DNA of 64,000 nucleotides from Siphonodentalium dalli (Eukaryota; Mollusca; Scaphopoda; Gadilida; Siphonodentaliidae), in NCBI GenBank assembly GCA_032622095.1, contig CP136062.1, forward strand, positions 1,492,001 to 1,556,000, in the 5' to 3' direction. Below the pieces are notes generated by a model that was given only the letters and a program-made list of their open reading frames with translations, searched no databases and was not told where the DNA came from. The translations under genes and the position numbers were made by a program. Positions 27,801-39,604 of this stretch are shown one piece after another. Each line of letters opens with the position of its first letter. Within the stretch, counting starts at the first letter, position 1.

Positions 27801-30324
27801 AATACCTCACCAAAACCCTGGTAAATATTATAGGGCATTAAATACGAACACAATGACGCAAAAATTAACTAGATATCTCAACAATTGGCCGAGATATGGC
27901 GACTTTTCTATCCACGTCACCAAATTTCGAGGCATGGGTGGAGGTCACACCAGAACGTTCAAAACTGAACACAGAAATGTCAATAAACCATACTATCGAC
28001 ATACCAATCAATTTCGCGCGATTCCCTTATTATACTTCCATATTTTAATATGGAAGTATATTGTTATTCAATTTATTATTTTTTTCCATTATTATTATTC
28101 TTAGCAATTTTGTAACTCTTATATCTCTGGAAGTACAATATATAGAGATCTGGAATTTCGTACGTATATAGACCTATAATAATTCTAGGTCAATAGACTA
28201 TATAGGATATTGTCCGCCCTTGATTTACAGAGTTATCTCCCCTTTTGTGAAAAAATGGGGATGCTGTATCTCGAAAAGTATGAGCAGCAGAGACTCCAAA
28301 TTTGGACCATATGTACAACTCAGTATGCCCTATTGGGTGAATGCATTACAATTTATGTCCGCGCTTTCGCCACAGAGTTGTCGCCCATGGTTCGCAAAAC
28401 TCGATTTATTTCATATCCTGTGTCTGGCTATGGCATGCAAGGTATCCAGCTTTGAAATCTTCTATGCAGTTAATCATTAGCAACTTGATACGAAAAAAAG
28501 TTTTGAACAGGGACGGACTTATATTTTTGGGGTTTGGGTGGGGGCAAAATTTTCGCAAATATTTTTGCGATGATTTCAACTATTTTTACTGTCGTGTATC
28601 TATAAGACGTACTAATGATCCTCCTGAAAGAATTTTGTAAATCGGTTGAGAAATGTCCAAGTTACAGACCATCGAAAATTGTATTCATACATCAATTGAG
28701 GAAAAAGTGCTTTTGACTCTATCTCCTCCTAGACGACGCACATAAACTGGATTTGGTTTATGTGAGCGTCTTATCCATAGAGAGAAGATGAAATGGTGAA
28801 ATTTTGACCAAGATCCAATAAAATTTGTCCGCACTAGGGAGGGGTCAAAATTTGTCAATTTTTTTTGGTCGCTGATTTGAACCAAAATTGTTGTAAAGTA
28901 TCTATAAGATGTACTGAGTGTCATTATGTGTGAATTTTATGAATCGGTTGAGAAATGTAGAAATTGTGGCTCCTTCTTTTTTTTCAAGTTTACAGAAAAT
29001 GCACTATGAATTTAAATTCCTTCAACCAATCGTCACGTGTTTGGTGTCATTCGATGGGGAATTTCTAGTACTTCTAAACGATTACCTACTTGTCGTATTA
29101 TGTCGATAGAGGCGAGAGATATTCGAAAAGTATGAACAGAACAACATACATATTGGCCTACATTATAAAATATCGGCACAATACCTCACCAAAACCCTGG
29201 TAAATATTATAGGGGCATTAAATACGAACACAATGACGCAAAAATTAACTAGATATCTCAACAATTGGCCGAGATATGGCGACTTTTCTATCTACGTCAC
29301 CAAATTTCGAGGCATGGGTGGAGGTCACACCAGAACGTTCAAACTGAACACAGAAATGTCAATAAACCATACTATCGACATACCAATCAATTTCGCGCGA
29401 TTCCCTTATTATACTTCCATATTTTAATATGGAAGTATATTGTTATTCAATTTATTATTTTTTTCCATTATTATTATTCTTAGCAATTTTGTAACTCTTA
29501 TATCTCTGGAAGTACAAAATATAGAGCTCTGGAATTTCGTACGTATATAGACCTATAATAATTCTAGGTCAATAGACTATATAGGATATTGTCCGCCCTT
29601 GATTTACAGAGTTATCTCCCCTTTTGTGAAAAAATGGGGATGCTGTATCTCGAAAAGTATGAGCAGCAGAGACTCCAAATTTGGACCATATGTACAACTC
29701 AGTATGCCCTATTGGGTGAATGCATTACAATTTATGTCCGCGCTTTCGCCACAGAGTTGTCGCCCATGGTTCGCAAAACTCGATTTATTTCATATCCTGT
29801 GTCTGGCTATGGCATGCAAGGTATCCAGCTTTGAGATCTTCTATGCAGTTAATCATTAGCAACTTGATACGAAAAAAAGTTTTGAACAGGGACGGACTTA
29901 TATTTTTGGGGTTTGGGTGGGGGCAAAATTTTCGCAAATATTTTTGCGATGATTTCAACTATTTTTACTGTCGTGTATCTATAAGACGTACTAATGATCC
30001 TCCTGAAAGAATTTTGTAAATCGGTTGAGAAATGTCCAAGTTACAGACCATCGAAAATTGTATTCATACATCAATTGAGGAAAAAGTGCTTTTGACTCTA
30101 TCTCCTCCTAGACGACGCACATAATCTGGATTTGGTTTATGTGAGCGTCTTGTCCATAGAGAGAAGATGAAATGGTGAAATTTTGACCAAGATCCAATAA
30201 AATTTGTCCGCACTAGGGAGGGGTCAAAATTTGTCAATTTTTTTTGGTCGCTGATTTGAACCAAAATTGTTGTAAAGTATCTATAAGATGTACTGAGTGT
30301 CATTATGTGTGAATTTTATGAATC
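24809..30324 (+). repeat. Satellite units 19-22, repeated dimer
   Basis: Units 19 and 21 share CTTTGAAATC (about 25692 and 28451) and TCATTATGTGTG (26162 and 28921). Units 20 and 22 share TCTACGTCACC, AGAGCTCTGG, CATAATCTGG and CTTGTCCAT. Thus 19-20 resembles 21-22. Unit 19 has a private run of 13 T at about 25315-25327 replacing a TTATTATTTTTTT-like stretch. Unit 21 has a compensating -1 (GGGCATT, about 27834) and +1 (CAAAACTG, about 27961). Confidence 0.85.
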
Positions 30325-33300
30325 GGTTGAGAAATGTAGAAATTGTGGCTCCTTCTTTTTTTTCAAGTTTACAGAAAATGCACTATGAATTTAAATTCCT
30401 TCAACCAATCGTCACGTGTTTGGTGTCATTCGATGGGGAATTTCTAGTACTTCTAAACGATTACCTACTTGTCGTATTATGTCGATAGAGGCGAGAGATA
30501 TTCGAAAAGTATGAACAGAACAACATACATATTGGCCTACATTATAAAATATCGGCACAATACCTCACCAAAACCCTGGTAAATATTATAGGGGCATTAA
30601 ATACGAACACAATGACGCAAAAATTAACTAGATATCTCAACAATTGGCCGAGATATGGCGACTTTTCTATCTACGTCACCAAATTTCGAGGCATGGGTGG
30701 AGGTCACACCAGAACGTTCAAACTGAACACAGAAATGTCAATAAACCATACTATCGACATACCAATCAATTTCGCGCGATTCCCTTATTATACTTCCATA
30801 TTTTAATATGGAAGTATATTGTTATTCAATTTATTATTTTTTTCCATTATTATTATTCTTAGCAATTTTGTAACTCTTATATCTCTGGAAGTACAAAATA
30901 TAGAGCTCTGGAATTTCGTACGTATATAGACCTATAATAATTCTAGGTCAATAGACTATATAGGATATTGTCCGCCCTTGATTTACAGAGTTATCTCCCC
31001 TTTTGTGAAAAAATGGGGATGCTGTATCTCGAAAAGTATGAGCAGCAGAGACTCCAAATTTGGACCATATGTACAACTCAGTATGCCCTATTGGGTGAAT
31101 GCATTACAATTTATGTCCGCGCTTTCGCCACAGAGTTGTCGCCCATGGTTCGCAAAACTCGATTTATTTCATATCCTGTGTCTGGCTATGGCATGCAAGG
31201 TATCCAGCTTTGAGATCTTCTATGCAGTTAATCATTAGCAACTTGATACGAAAAAAAGTTTTGAACAGGGACGGACTTATATTTTTGGGGTTTGGGTGGG
31301 GGCAAAATTTTCGCAAATATTTTTGCGATGATTTCAACTATTTTTACTGTCGTGTATCTATAAGACGTACTAATGATCCTCCTGAAAGAATTTTGTAAAT
31401 CGGTTGAGAAATGTCCAAGTTACAGACCATCGAAAATTGTATTCATACATCAATTGAGGAAAAAGTGCTTTTGACTCTATCTCCTCCTAGACGACGCACA
31501 TAATCTGGATTTGGTTTATGTGAGCGTCTTGTCCATAGAGAGAAGATGAAATGGTGAAATTTTGACCAAGATCCAATAAAATTTGTCCGCACTAGGGAGG
31601 GGTCAAAATTTGTCAATTTTTTTTGGTCGCTGATTTGAACCAAAATTGTTGTAAAGTATCTATAAGATGTACTGAGTGTCATTATGAGTGAATTTTATGA
31701 ATCGGTTGAGAAATGTAGAAATTGTGGCTCCTTCTTTTTTTTCAAGTTTACAGAAAATGCACTATGAATTTAAATTCCTTCAACCAATCGTCACGTGTTT
31801 GGTGTCATTCGATGGGGAATTTCTAGTACTTCTAAACGATTACCTACTTGTCGTATTATGTCGATAGAGGCGAGAGATATTCGAAAAGTATGAACAGAAC
31901 AACATACATATTGGCCTACATTATAAAATATCGGCTCAATACCTCACCAAAACCCTGGTAAATATTATAGGGGCATTAAATACGAACACAATGACGCAAA
32001 AATTAACTAGATATCTCAACAATTGGCCGAGATATGGCGACTTTTCTATCCACGTCACCAAATTTCGAGGCATGGGTGGAGGTCACACCAGAACGTTCAA
32101 ACTGAACACAGAAATGTCAATAAACCATACTATCGACATACCAATCAATTTCGCGCGATTCCCTTATTATACTTCCATATTTTAATATGGAAGTATATTG
32201 TTATTCAATTTATTATTTTTTTCCATTATTATTATTCTTAGCAATTTTGTAACTCTTATATCTCTGGAAGTACAATATATAGAGATCTGGAATTTCGTAC
32301 GTATATAGACCTATAATAATTCTAGTTCAATAGACTATATAGGATATTGTCCGCCCTTGATTTACAGAGTTATCTCCCCTTTTGTGAAAAAATGGGGATG
32401 CTGTATCTCGAAAAGTATGAGCAGCAGAGACTCCAAATTTGGACCATATGTACAACTCAGTATGCCCTATTGGGTGAATGCATTACAATTTATGTCCGCG
32501 CTTTCGCCACAGAGTTGTCGCCCATGGTTCGCAAAACTCGATTTATTTCATATCCTGTGTCTGGCTATGGCATGCAAGGTATCCAGCTTTGAGATCTTCT
32601 ATGCAGTTAATCATTAGCAACTTGATACGAAAAAAAGTTTTGAACAGGGACGGACTTATATTTTTGGGGTTTGGGTGGGGGCAAAATTTTTGCAAATATT
32701 TTTGCGATGATTTCAACTATTTTTACTGTCGTGTATCTATAAGACGTACTAATGATCCTCCTGAAAGAATTTTGTAAATCGGTTGAGAAATGTCCAAGTT
32801 ACAGACCATCGAAAATTGTATTCATACATCAATTGAGGAAAAAGTGCTTTTGACTCTATCTCCTCCTAGACGACGCACATAAACTGGATTTGGTTTATGT
32901 GAGCGTCTTATCCATAGAGAGAAGATGAAATGGTGAAATTTTGACCAAGATCCAATAAAATTTGTCCGCACTAGGGAGGGGTCAAAATTTGTCAATTTTT
33001 TTTGGTCGCTGATTTGAACCAAAATTGTTGTAAAGTATCTATAAGATGTACTGAGTGTCATTATGAGTGAATTTTATGAATCGGTTGAGAAATGTAGAAA
33101 TTGTGGCTCCTTCTTTTTTTTCAAGTTTACAGAAAATGCACTATGAATTTAAATTCCTTCAACCAATCGTCACGTGTTTGGTGTCATTCGATGGGGAATT
33201 TCTAGTACTTCTAAACGATTACCTACTTGTCGTATTATGTCGATAGAGGCGAGAGATATTCGAAAAGTATGAACAGAACAACATACATATTGGCCTACAT

Positions 33301-35840
33301 TATAAAATATCGGCACAATACCTCACCAAAACCCTGGTAAATATTATAGGGGCATTAAATACGAACACAATGACGCAAAAATTAACTAGATATCTCAACA
33401 ATTGGCCGAGATATGGCGACTTTTCTATCTACGTCACCAAATTTCGAGGCATGGGTGGAGGTCACACCAGAACGTTCAAACTGAACACAGAAATGTCAAT
33501 AAACCATACTATCGACATACCAATCAATTTCGCGCGATTCCCTTATTATACTTCCATATTTTAATATGGAAGTATATTGTTATTCAATTTATTATTTTTT
33601 TCCATTATTATTATTCTTAGCAATTTTGTAACTCTTATATCTCTGGAAGTACAAAATATAGAGCTCTGGAATTTCGTACGTATATAGACCTATAATAATT
33701 CTAGGTCAATAGACTATATAGGATATTGTCCGCCCTTGATTTACAGAGTTATCTCCCCTTTTGTGAAAAAATGGGGATGCTGTATCTCGAAAAGTATGAG
33801 CAGCAGAGACTCCAAATTTGGACCATATGTACAACTCAGTATGCCCTATTGGGTGAATGCATTACAATTTATGTCCGCGCTTTCGCCACAGAGTTGTCGC
33901 CCATGGTTCGCAAAACTCGATTTATTTCATATCCTGTGTCTGGCTATGGCATGCAAGGTATCCAGCTTTGAGATCTTCTATGCAGTTAATCATTAGCAAC
34001 TTGATACGAAAAAAAGTTTTGAACAGGGACGGACTTATATTTTTGGGGTTTGGGTGGGGGCAAAATTTTCGCAAATATTTTTGCGATGATTTCAACTATT
34101 TTTACTGTCGTGTATCTATAAGACGTACTAATGATCCTCCTGAAAGAATTTTGTAAATCGGTTGAGAAATGTCCAAGTTACAGACCATCGAAAATTGTAT
34201 TCATACATCAATTGAGGAAAAAGTGCTTTTGACTCTATCTCCTCCTAGACGACGCACATAATCTGGATTTGGTTTATGTGAGCGTCTTGTCCATAGAGAG
34301 AAGATGAAATGGTGAAATTTTGACCAAGATCCAATAAAATTTGTCCGCACTAGGGAGGGGTCAAAATTTGTCAATTTTTTTTGGTCGCTGATTTGAACCA
34401 AAATTGTTGTAAAGTATCTATAAGATGTACTGAGTGTCATTATGAGTGAATTTTATGAATCGGTTGAGAAATGTAGAAATTGTGGCTCCTTCTTTTTTTT
34501 CAAGTTTACAGAAAATGCACTATGAATTTAAATTCCTTCAACCAATCGTCACGTGTTTGGTGTCATTCGATGGGGAATTTCTAGTACTTCTAAACGATTA
34601 CCTACTTGTCGTATTATGTCGATAGAGGCGAGAGATATTCGAAAAGTATGAACAGAACAACATACATATTGGCCTACATTATAAAATATCGGCTCAATAC
34701 CTCACCAAAACCCTGGTAAATATTATAGGGGCATTAAATACGAACACAATGACGCAAAAATTAACTAGATATCTCAACAATTGGCCGAGATATGGCGACT
34801 TTTCTATCCACGTCACCAAATTTCGAGGCATGGGTGGAGGTCACACCAGAACGTTCAAACTGAACACAGAAATGTCAATAAACCATACTATCGACATACC
34901 AATCAATTTCGCGCGATTCCCTTATTATACTTCCATATTTTAATATGGAAGTATATTGTTATTCAATTTATTATTTTTTTCCATTATTATTATTCTTAGC
35001 AATTTTGTAACTCTTATATCTCTGGAAGTACAATATATAGAGATCTGGAATTTCGTACGTATATAGACCTATAATAATTCTAGTTCAATAGACTATATAG
35101 GATATTGTCCGCCCTTGATTTACAGAGTTATCTCCCCTTTTGTGAAAAAATGGGGATGCTGTATCTCGAAAAGTATGAGCAGCAGAGACTCCAAATTTGG
35201 ACCATATGTACAACTCAGTATGCCCTATTGGGTGAATGCATTACAATTTATGTCCGCGCTTTCGCCACAGAGTTGTCGCCCATGGTTCGCAAAACTCGAT
35301 TTATTTCATATCCTGTGTCTGGCTATGGCATGCAAGGTATCCAGCTTTGAGATCTTCTATGCAGTTAATCATTAGCAACTTGATACGAAAAAAAGTTTTG
35401 AACAGGGACGGACTTATATTTTTGGGGTTTGGGTGGGGGCAAAATTTTTGCAAATATTTTTGCGATGATTTCAACTATTTTTACTGTCGTGTATCTATAA
35501 GACGTACTAATGATCCTCCTGAAAGAATTTTGTAAATCGGTTGAGAAATGTCCAAGTTACAGACCATCGAAAATTGTATTCATACATCAATTGAGGAAAA
35601 AGTGCTTTTGACTCTATCTCCTCCTAGACGACGCACATAAACTGGATTTGGTTTATGTGAGCGTCTTATCCATAGAGAGAAGATGAAATGGTGAAATTTT
35701 GACCAAGATCCAATAAAATTTGTCCGCACTAGGGAGGGGTCAAAATTTGTCAATTTTTTTTGGTCGCTGATTTGAACCAAAATTGTTGTAAAGTATCTAT
35801 AAGATGTACTGAGTGTCATTATGAGTGAATTTTATGAATC
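30325..35840 (+). repeat. Two successive near-identical satellite dimers (units 23-24 and 25-26)
   Basis: 30325-33082 and 33083-35840 are each 2758 bp. Units 23 and 25 carry TCTACGTCACC, AGAGCTCTGG, CATAATCTGG and CTTGTCCAT. Units 24 and 26 carry CGGCTCAATACC, CTAGTTCAATAG and AATTTTTGCAAAT, the last of which weakens the TCGCAAA stem-loop. I noticed no differences between the two dimers where I compared them, which points to a very recent duplication of a whole dimer. Confidence 0.9.
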
Positions 35841-36954
35841 GGTTGAGAAATGTAGAAATTGTGGCTCCTTCTTTTTTTTCAAGTTTACAGAAAATGCACT
35901 ATGAATTTAAATTCCTTCAACCAATCGTCACGTGTTTGGTGTCATTCGATGGGGAATTTCTAGTACTTCTAAACGATTACCTACTTGTCGTATTATGTCG
36001 ATAGAGGCGAGAGATATTCGAAAAGTATGAACAGAACAACATACATATTGGCCTACATTATAAAATATCGGCACAATACCTCACCAAAACCCTGGTAAAT
36101 ATTATAGGGGCATTAAATACGAACACAATGACGCAAAAATTAACTAGATATCTCAACAATTGGCCGAGATATGGCGACTTTTCTATCCACGTCACCAAAT
36201 TTCGAGGCATGGGTGGAGGTCACACCAGAACGTTCAAACTGAACACAGAAATGTCAATAAACCATACTATCGACATACCAATCAATTTCGCGCGATTCCC
36301 TTATTATACTTCCATATTTTAATATGGAAGTATATTGTTATTCAATTTATTATTTTTTTCCATTATTATTATTCTTAGCAATTTTGTAACTCTTATATCT
36401 CTGGAAGTACAATATATAGAGATCTGGAATTTCGTACGTATATAGACCTATAATAATTCTAGGTCAATAGACTATATAGGATATTGTCCGCCCTTGATTT
36501 ACAGAGTTATCTCCCCTTTTGTGAAAAAATGGGGATGCTGTATCTCGAAAAGTATGAGCAGCAGAGACTCCAAATTTGGACCATATGTACAACTCAGTAT
36601 GCCCTATTGGGTGAATGCATTACAATTTATGTCCGCGCTTTCGCCACAGAGTTGTCGCCCATGGTTCGCAAAACTCGATTTATTTCATATCCTGTGTCTG
36701 GCTATGGCATGCAAGGTATCCAGCTTTGAGATCTTCTATGCAGTTAATCATTAGCAAGTTGATACGAAAAAAAGTTTTGAACAGGGACGGCCTTATATTT
36801 TTGGGGTTTGGGTGGGGGCAAAATTTTCGCAAATATTTTTGCGATGATTTCAACTATTTTTACTGTCGTGTATCTATAAGACGTACTAATGATCCTCCTG
36901 AAAGAATTTTGTAAATCGGTTGAGAAATGTCCAAGTTACAGACCATCGAAAATT
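35841..36954 (+). repeat. Terminal partial satellite unit and array boundary
   Basis: The last unit follows the consensus to GACCATCGAAAATT and breaks at 36954/36955, where consensus GTATTC is replaced by AAATAATTTTGC. The unit ends 1114 bp in, inside the region between the two 302-bp modules. It shows little extra decay at the edge, with only private changes such as GCAAGTTGAT (about 36755) and ACGGCCTTA (about 36787). The junction shows no target-site duplication that I can see. Confidence 0.95.
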
Positions 36955-38280
36955 AAATAATTTTGCTAATGAAGGAGCATGGGAGAGGATGAAGCATAAC
37001 CGGGAAGGCGACGAAACCATGCTGGGTAATGATAGCAGGTCAGGGTGGTGAGACCAGGCCGAGGGTGGTGAGACCAGGCTGACCGGTGGCGGATGTAAAC
37101 GGCAGATTTAGCACAAAAAAAAAACAAGTCCAGCGGTATAATATTTTTGTTGCATATTCCGAATGGGGAGAGTGGTGCGGACCGAATTTTATCGCTGGCA
37201 AGTTTTTTGTCCCAATCATTACCGATCTACGGCATGTACAAGAAAATTACATATTTTTGGCGCCAAATCCAAACGGGCTAATTGGTGAGCAAGGTTAATG
37301 CAGGAGCAGGTACTACGTTATCGCGTAGGTAGGCCCCCAAAGTTTGATAGCTCTGCTATAATAGCAAACTGTCAAACAGCGAGTGAGCTTCCGGTCGGTT
37401 CAGACTTTTTGTAAATTCCAACCAAAATCAAAGGTGGAAAAATTGTCTAAAAATCAAACATCGAGATAAAAAAAATTTGAATAGTGGATATGATAGATAG
37501 TTCCCAAACGCAACTTATCGATGTCTGCTTAATTTGTGCTAAGGTACAAGGTTTACTCGTGGCGAGGCTTTATAATGTTAACAAGTATATTTAAGTGCTG
37601 TATCACTAAGCTATTTTTCTCGCCAAATCCGACCGGGTTAATGAAGGAGAGATGTAATGCAGGAGCCGGTACGTTGATATATTTTTGGTAACATCCCAAA
37701 GTTTGACCGCTCTACTTACAAAGCAAACCGACCAACGGAAAGCTCGTGTTCAGGTGGGTACATATTGGCAAATTCCAACAAAAACAAAAAGTTCAAAAAT
37801 TCTTGAAAAAAATAAAATATGGAGATAAAATTTAGCTGAGGAGTGGATGAGATAGGGGATATCAACGCCCAGCACTGGTGCGATTGCTTAAGTTTCAGAA
37901 CAAAGGATCCACTCGTGGCGACGATATATAGCGTAATGCGTACTACATGCAATGGAACACAGCCTACATCGATATATGGCAAAAGTCGAAATTCAAGCAG
38001 GCTAATGAAGGAGTGAGTGTAATGCGTGAGCATGTGCCTCAGTATACCATATATACATCCTGGAAGTTTGATTGGTATAAAAGCAATCCGTCTAACGGGG
38101 ACGCGCATCGGTTGGTCGAGGCTTTTGGCAACTTCAAGTAAATCTTGCAAAGAAATAAATAAAGGAATCGTGATAAAGCAAATTGGATGTGGTCGGTACT
38201 ATCCACGTGCAAATTCGATGATTTTTTTTGATTTTTCAAATGAATGCGCAATGAGTTATTCAGGATTAAGTGACCGATAG
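36955..38280. repeat. Degenerate tandem repeat of about 361 bp
   Basis: A landmark of the type CGCCAAATCC..CGGG(C/T)TAAT(G)..GAG..TAATGCAGGAGC recurs near 37260, 37621 and 37985, i.e. at about 361 and 363 bp. A shorter spacing separates the first from TTTTGCTAATGAAGGAGC at 36961. A second landmark, TTTACTCGTGGCGAGGC near 37552, matches TCCACTCGTGGCGACG near 37908. Copies are strongly diverged and rich in indels. A short direct repeat GGGTGGTGAGACCAGGC occurs twice at 37044-37079. ORFs of 70-144 codons on both strands here are incidental. I see no similarity to the 1379-bp satellite. Confidence 0.7.
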
Positions 38281-38382
38281 ATATTACATGTATTCACTTA
38301 TCATGTAGAAAAATACTCCCGGATGACTGTATACACATAGGAAAAGTAATGTGAAGGGTTAACAATATGATTATCTCTTTAA

Positions 38383-38946
38383 AGGGATACTGTACGCCAA
38401 ACGTTGTTGTTGGTTTCTATAGTCTCCGAGTCGGAGAATAAGGCAACAAATTTTCCATTATTTGAAAGTCTGTTGAGTACAAATTTACCGGAATGCAAAA
38501 ATACAAATTGTTGTTGTCGAGTAATTTTTGTACATTTTTCAACCAAATGTCTCAAATAAAAGTTATATTATATATGCATACTAGTCCCATATACTCATTT
38601 ATCGTCACTAGTCAGTGAGTGGCTTGAGTTTTCTCTCCATATCAGCATAATGTTTCAACCGACCGTGTGTGCAATGGGTTTACTAATCCAGTATCCCTCA
38701 ATTATAATTTAATTACGTCTGGTACACGGAAATTCGTATTTTAATTTACGCCATTTTATGGTTCCAGCCATAAATTCAATTTATGTTAAATTATTAACTT
38801 TTAAATTATTAAATTTTAAGATAGCCTATTAACCTGAGCGTTTACAGAATACATCTTCGACTCAAATTACTTATGTTTCTATATAGTATCATTAATATAT
38901 CGTTGTTATCATCGGAAATTTAGTGGAAATGGCGTACAGTACCCCT
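38383..38946. mobile_element. Non-autonomous DNA transposon (MITE) with TTAA target duplication
   Basis: The body starts AGGGATACTGTACGCCA and ends with the inverted TGGCGTACAGTACCCCT: a 17-bp TIR with one mismatch. It is flanked on each side by TTAA (38379-38382 and 38947-38950). Length is 564 bp and there is no transposase ORF. TTAA duplications are known for the piggyBac and Kolobok superfamilies; the superfamily cannot be fixed from the ends alone. Confidence 0.85.
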
Positions 38947-38950
38947 TTAA

Positions 38951-39604
38951 ATAACAAGTTTGATATAGTTGTGTGGGTACAAAATAATAAATATGAATTG
39001 AAGACCCATGTCCAGTAAGACTTCTATCAGCTAATGTTTAATTTTTCGAATATTTTATTATGAAATGAGATGTTTAATTGGGACAAGTTATTGATTTATT
39101 TTTAGAACAGACCTGGTCACTAGTAAGAGTAACCACTATTGTTCGTTAGCTAAACAACGGCACATTATTAGACCAGAAGATATTCGAAATGAAATCAATA
39201 TTAATCAATAGAATCATTTCCGGACATAATTCTTGACTCATATTTAATATTTTATACCCTGATAACTATATAATACATTAAGTATAGGGTTATAGATATG
39301 TGTAGATCAGGATTAGGCTTAATTTTAACGTTATGGTCAGAATATGTCAGTTATGCAAAGGATTTGGTTGTGGGTACGCTTGTATGTATGACTAGGCTCA
39401 TCGTAAGAGTTATGGTCCAAGGTACGGCTATGGGTATGGTTTGCAGGAGGGCAATGTATTTTATTGGGTTAGAGTTAAGTGCTGTGGATAGGGCGGTGGA
39501 AATGGTTATGATTATGGATTGGCTACCAATATTAGGATTATGGAGTGGCTTATGTGTAAGGATTGGATAGGGGTGGGTAGATGATTAAATTATGGATGGT
39601 GATC
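38951..39604. other. No gene; G/T-rich patch with TTAGG-like words
   Basis: The first 290 bp show nothing recognisable. From about 39270 to 39600 the + strand is poor in C and full of words such as TATAGGGTTATAG, AGGATTAGGC, GGGTTAGAG and GTTATGGT. This looks like a heavily decayed simple or minisatellite repeat. The resemblance to telomeric TTAGGG is loose, with no run of exact units. The 90-codon ORF at 39298-39570 comes from this compositional bias. Confidence 0.4.

Larger units (their letters stand above)
1..36954 (+). repeat. 1379-bp satellite DNA array, 26 full units plus one partial
   Basis: Head-to-tail units, all in one orientation. Taking the phase at base 1, units start at 1, 1380, 2759, 4122, 5501, 6880, 8259, 9638, 11017, 12398, 13777, 15156, 16535, 17914, 19293, 20672, 22051, 23430, 24809, 26188, 27567, 28946, 30325, 31704, 33083, 34462 and 35841; the last stops at 36954 after 1114 bp. 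All are 1379 bp except unit 3 (1363) and unit 9 (1381). Units 1 and 2 differ at only about four positions, so homogenisation is strong. The array runs off the left edge, so 36.95 kb is a minimum size. Many 60-134 codon ORFs recur in each unit, but they are not genes: the 79-codon reverse-strand ORF at 1119-1358 is broken by a Gln-to-stop change in units 16 and 18, and the 64-codon ORF at 288-482 by a Lys-to-stop change in unit 4. Satellite DNA of this kind is typical of heterochromatin; the chromosomal position is not visible. Confidence 0.99.

Noticed and set aside
1-36954. CENP-B box or hammerhead ribozyme in the satellite unit
   Set aside because: I searched by eye for TTCG....A..CGGG and for a CTGA.GA..GAAA core and found neither in the unit.
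1-36954. rDNA or histone-type tandem gene cluster
   Set aside because: The 1379-bp unit has no rRNA-like, 5S-like or histone-like sequence and no conserved reading frame.
37716-38150. 144-codon reverse-strand ORF
   Set aside because: It lies across degenerate 361-bp repeats, is overlapped by other ORFs on both strands, and has no recognisable motif.
39298-39570. 90-codon ORF as a membrane protein gene
   Set aside because: Its Val/Met/Gly-rich composition follows from the C-poor G/T-rich repeat patch.
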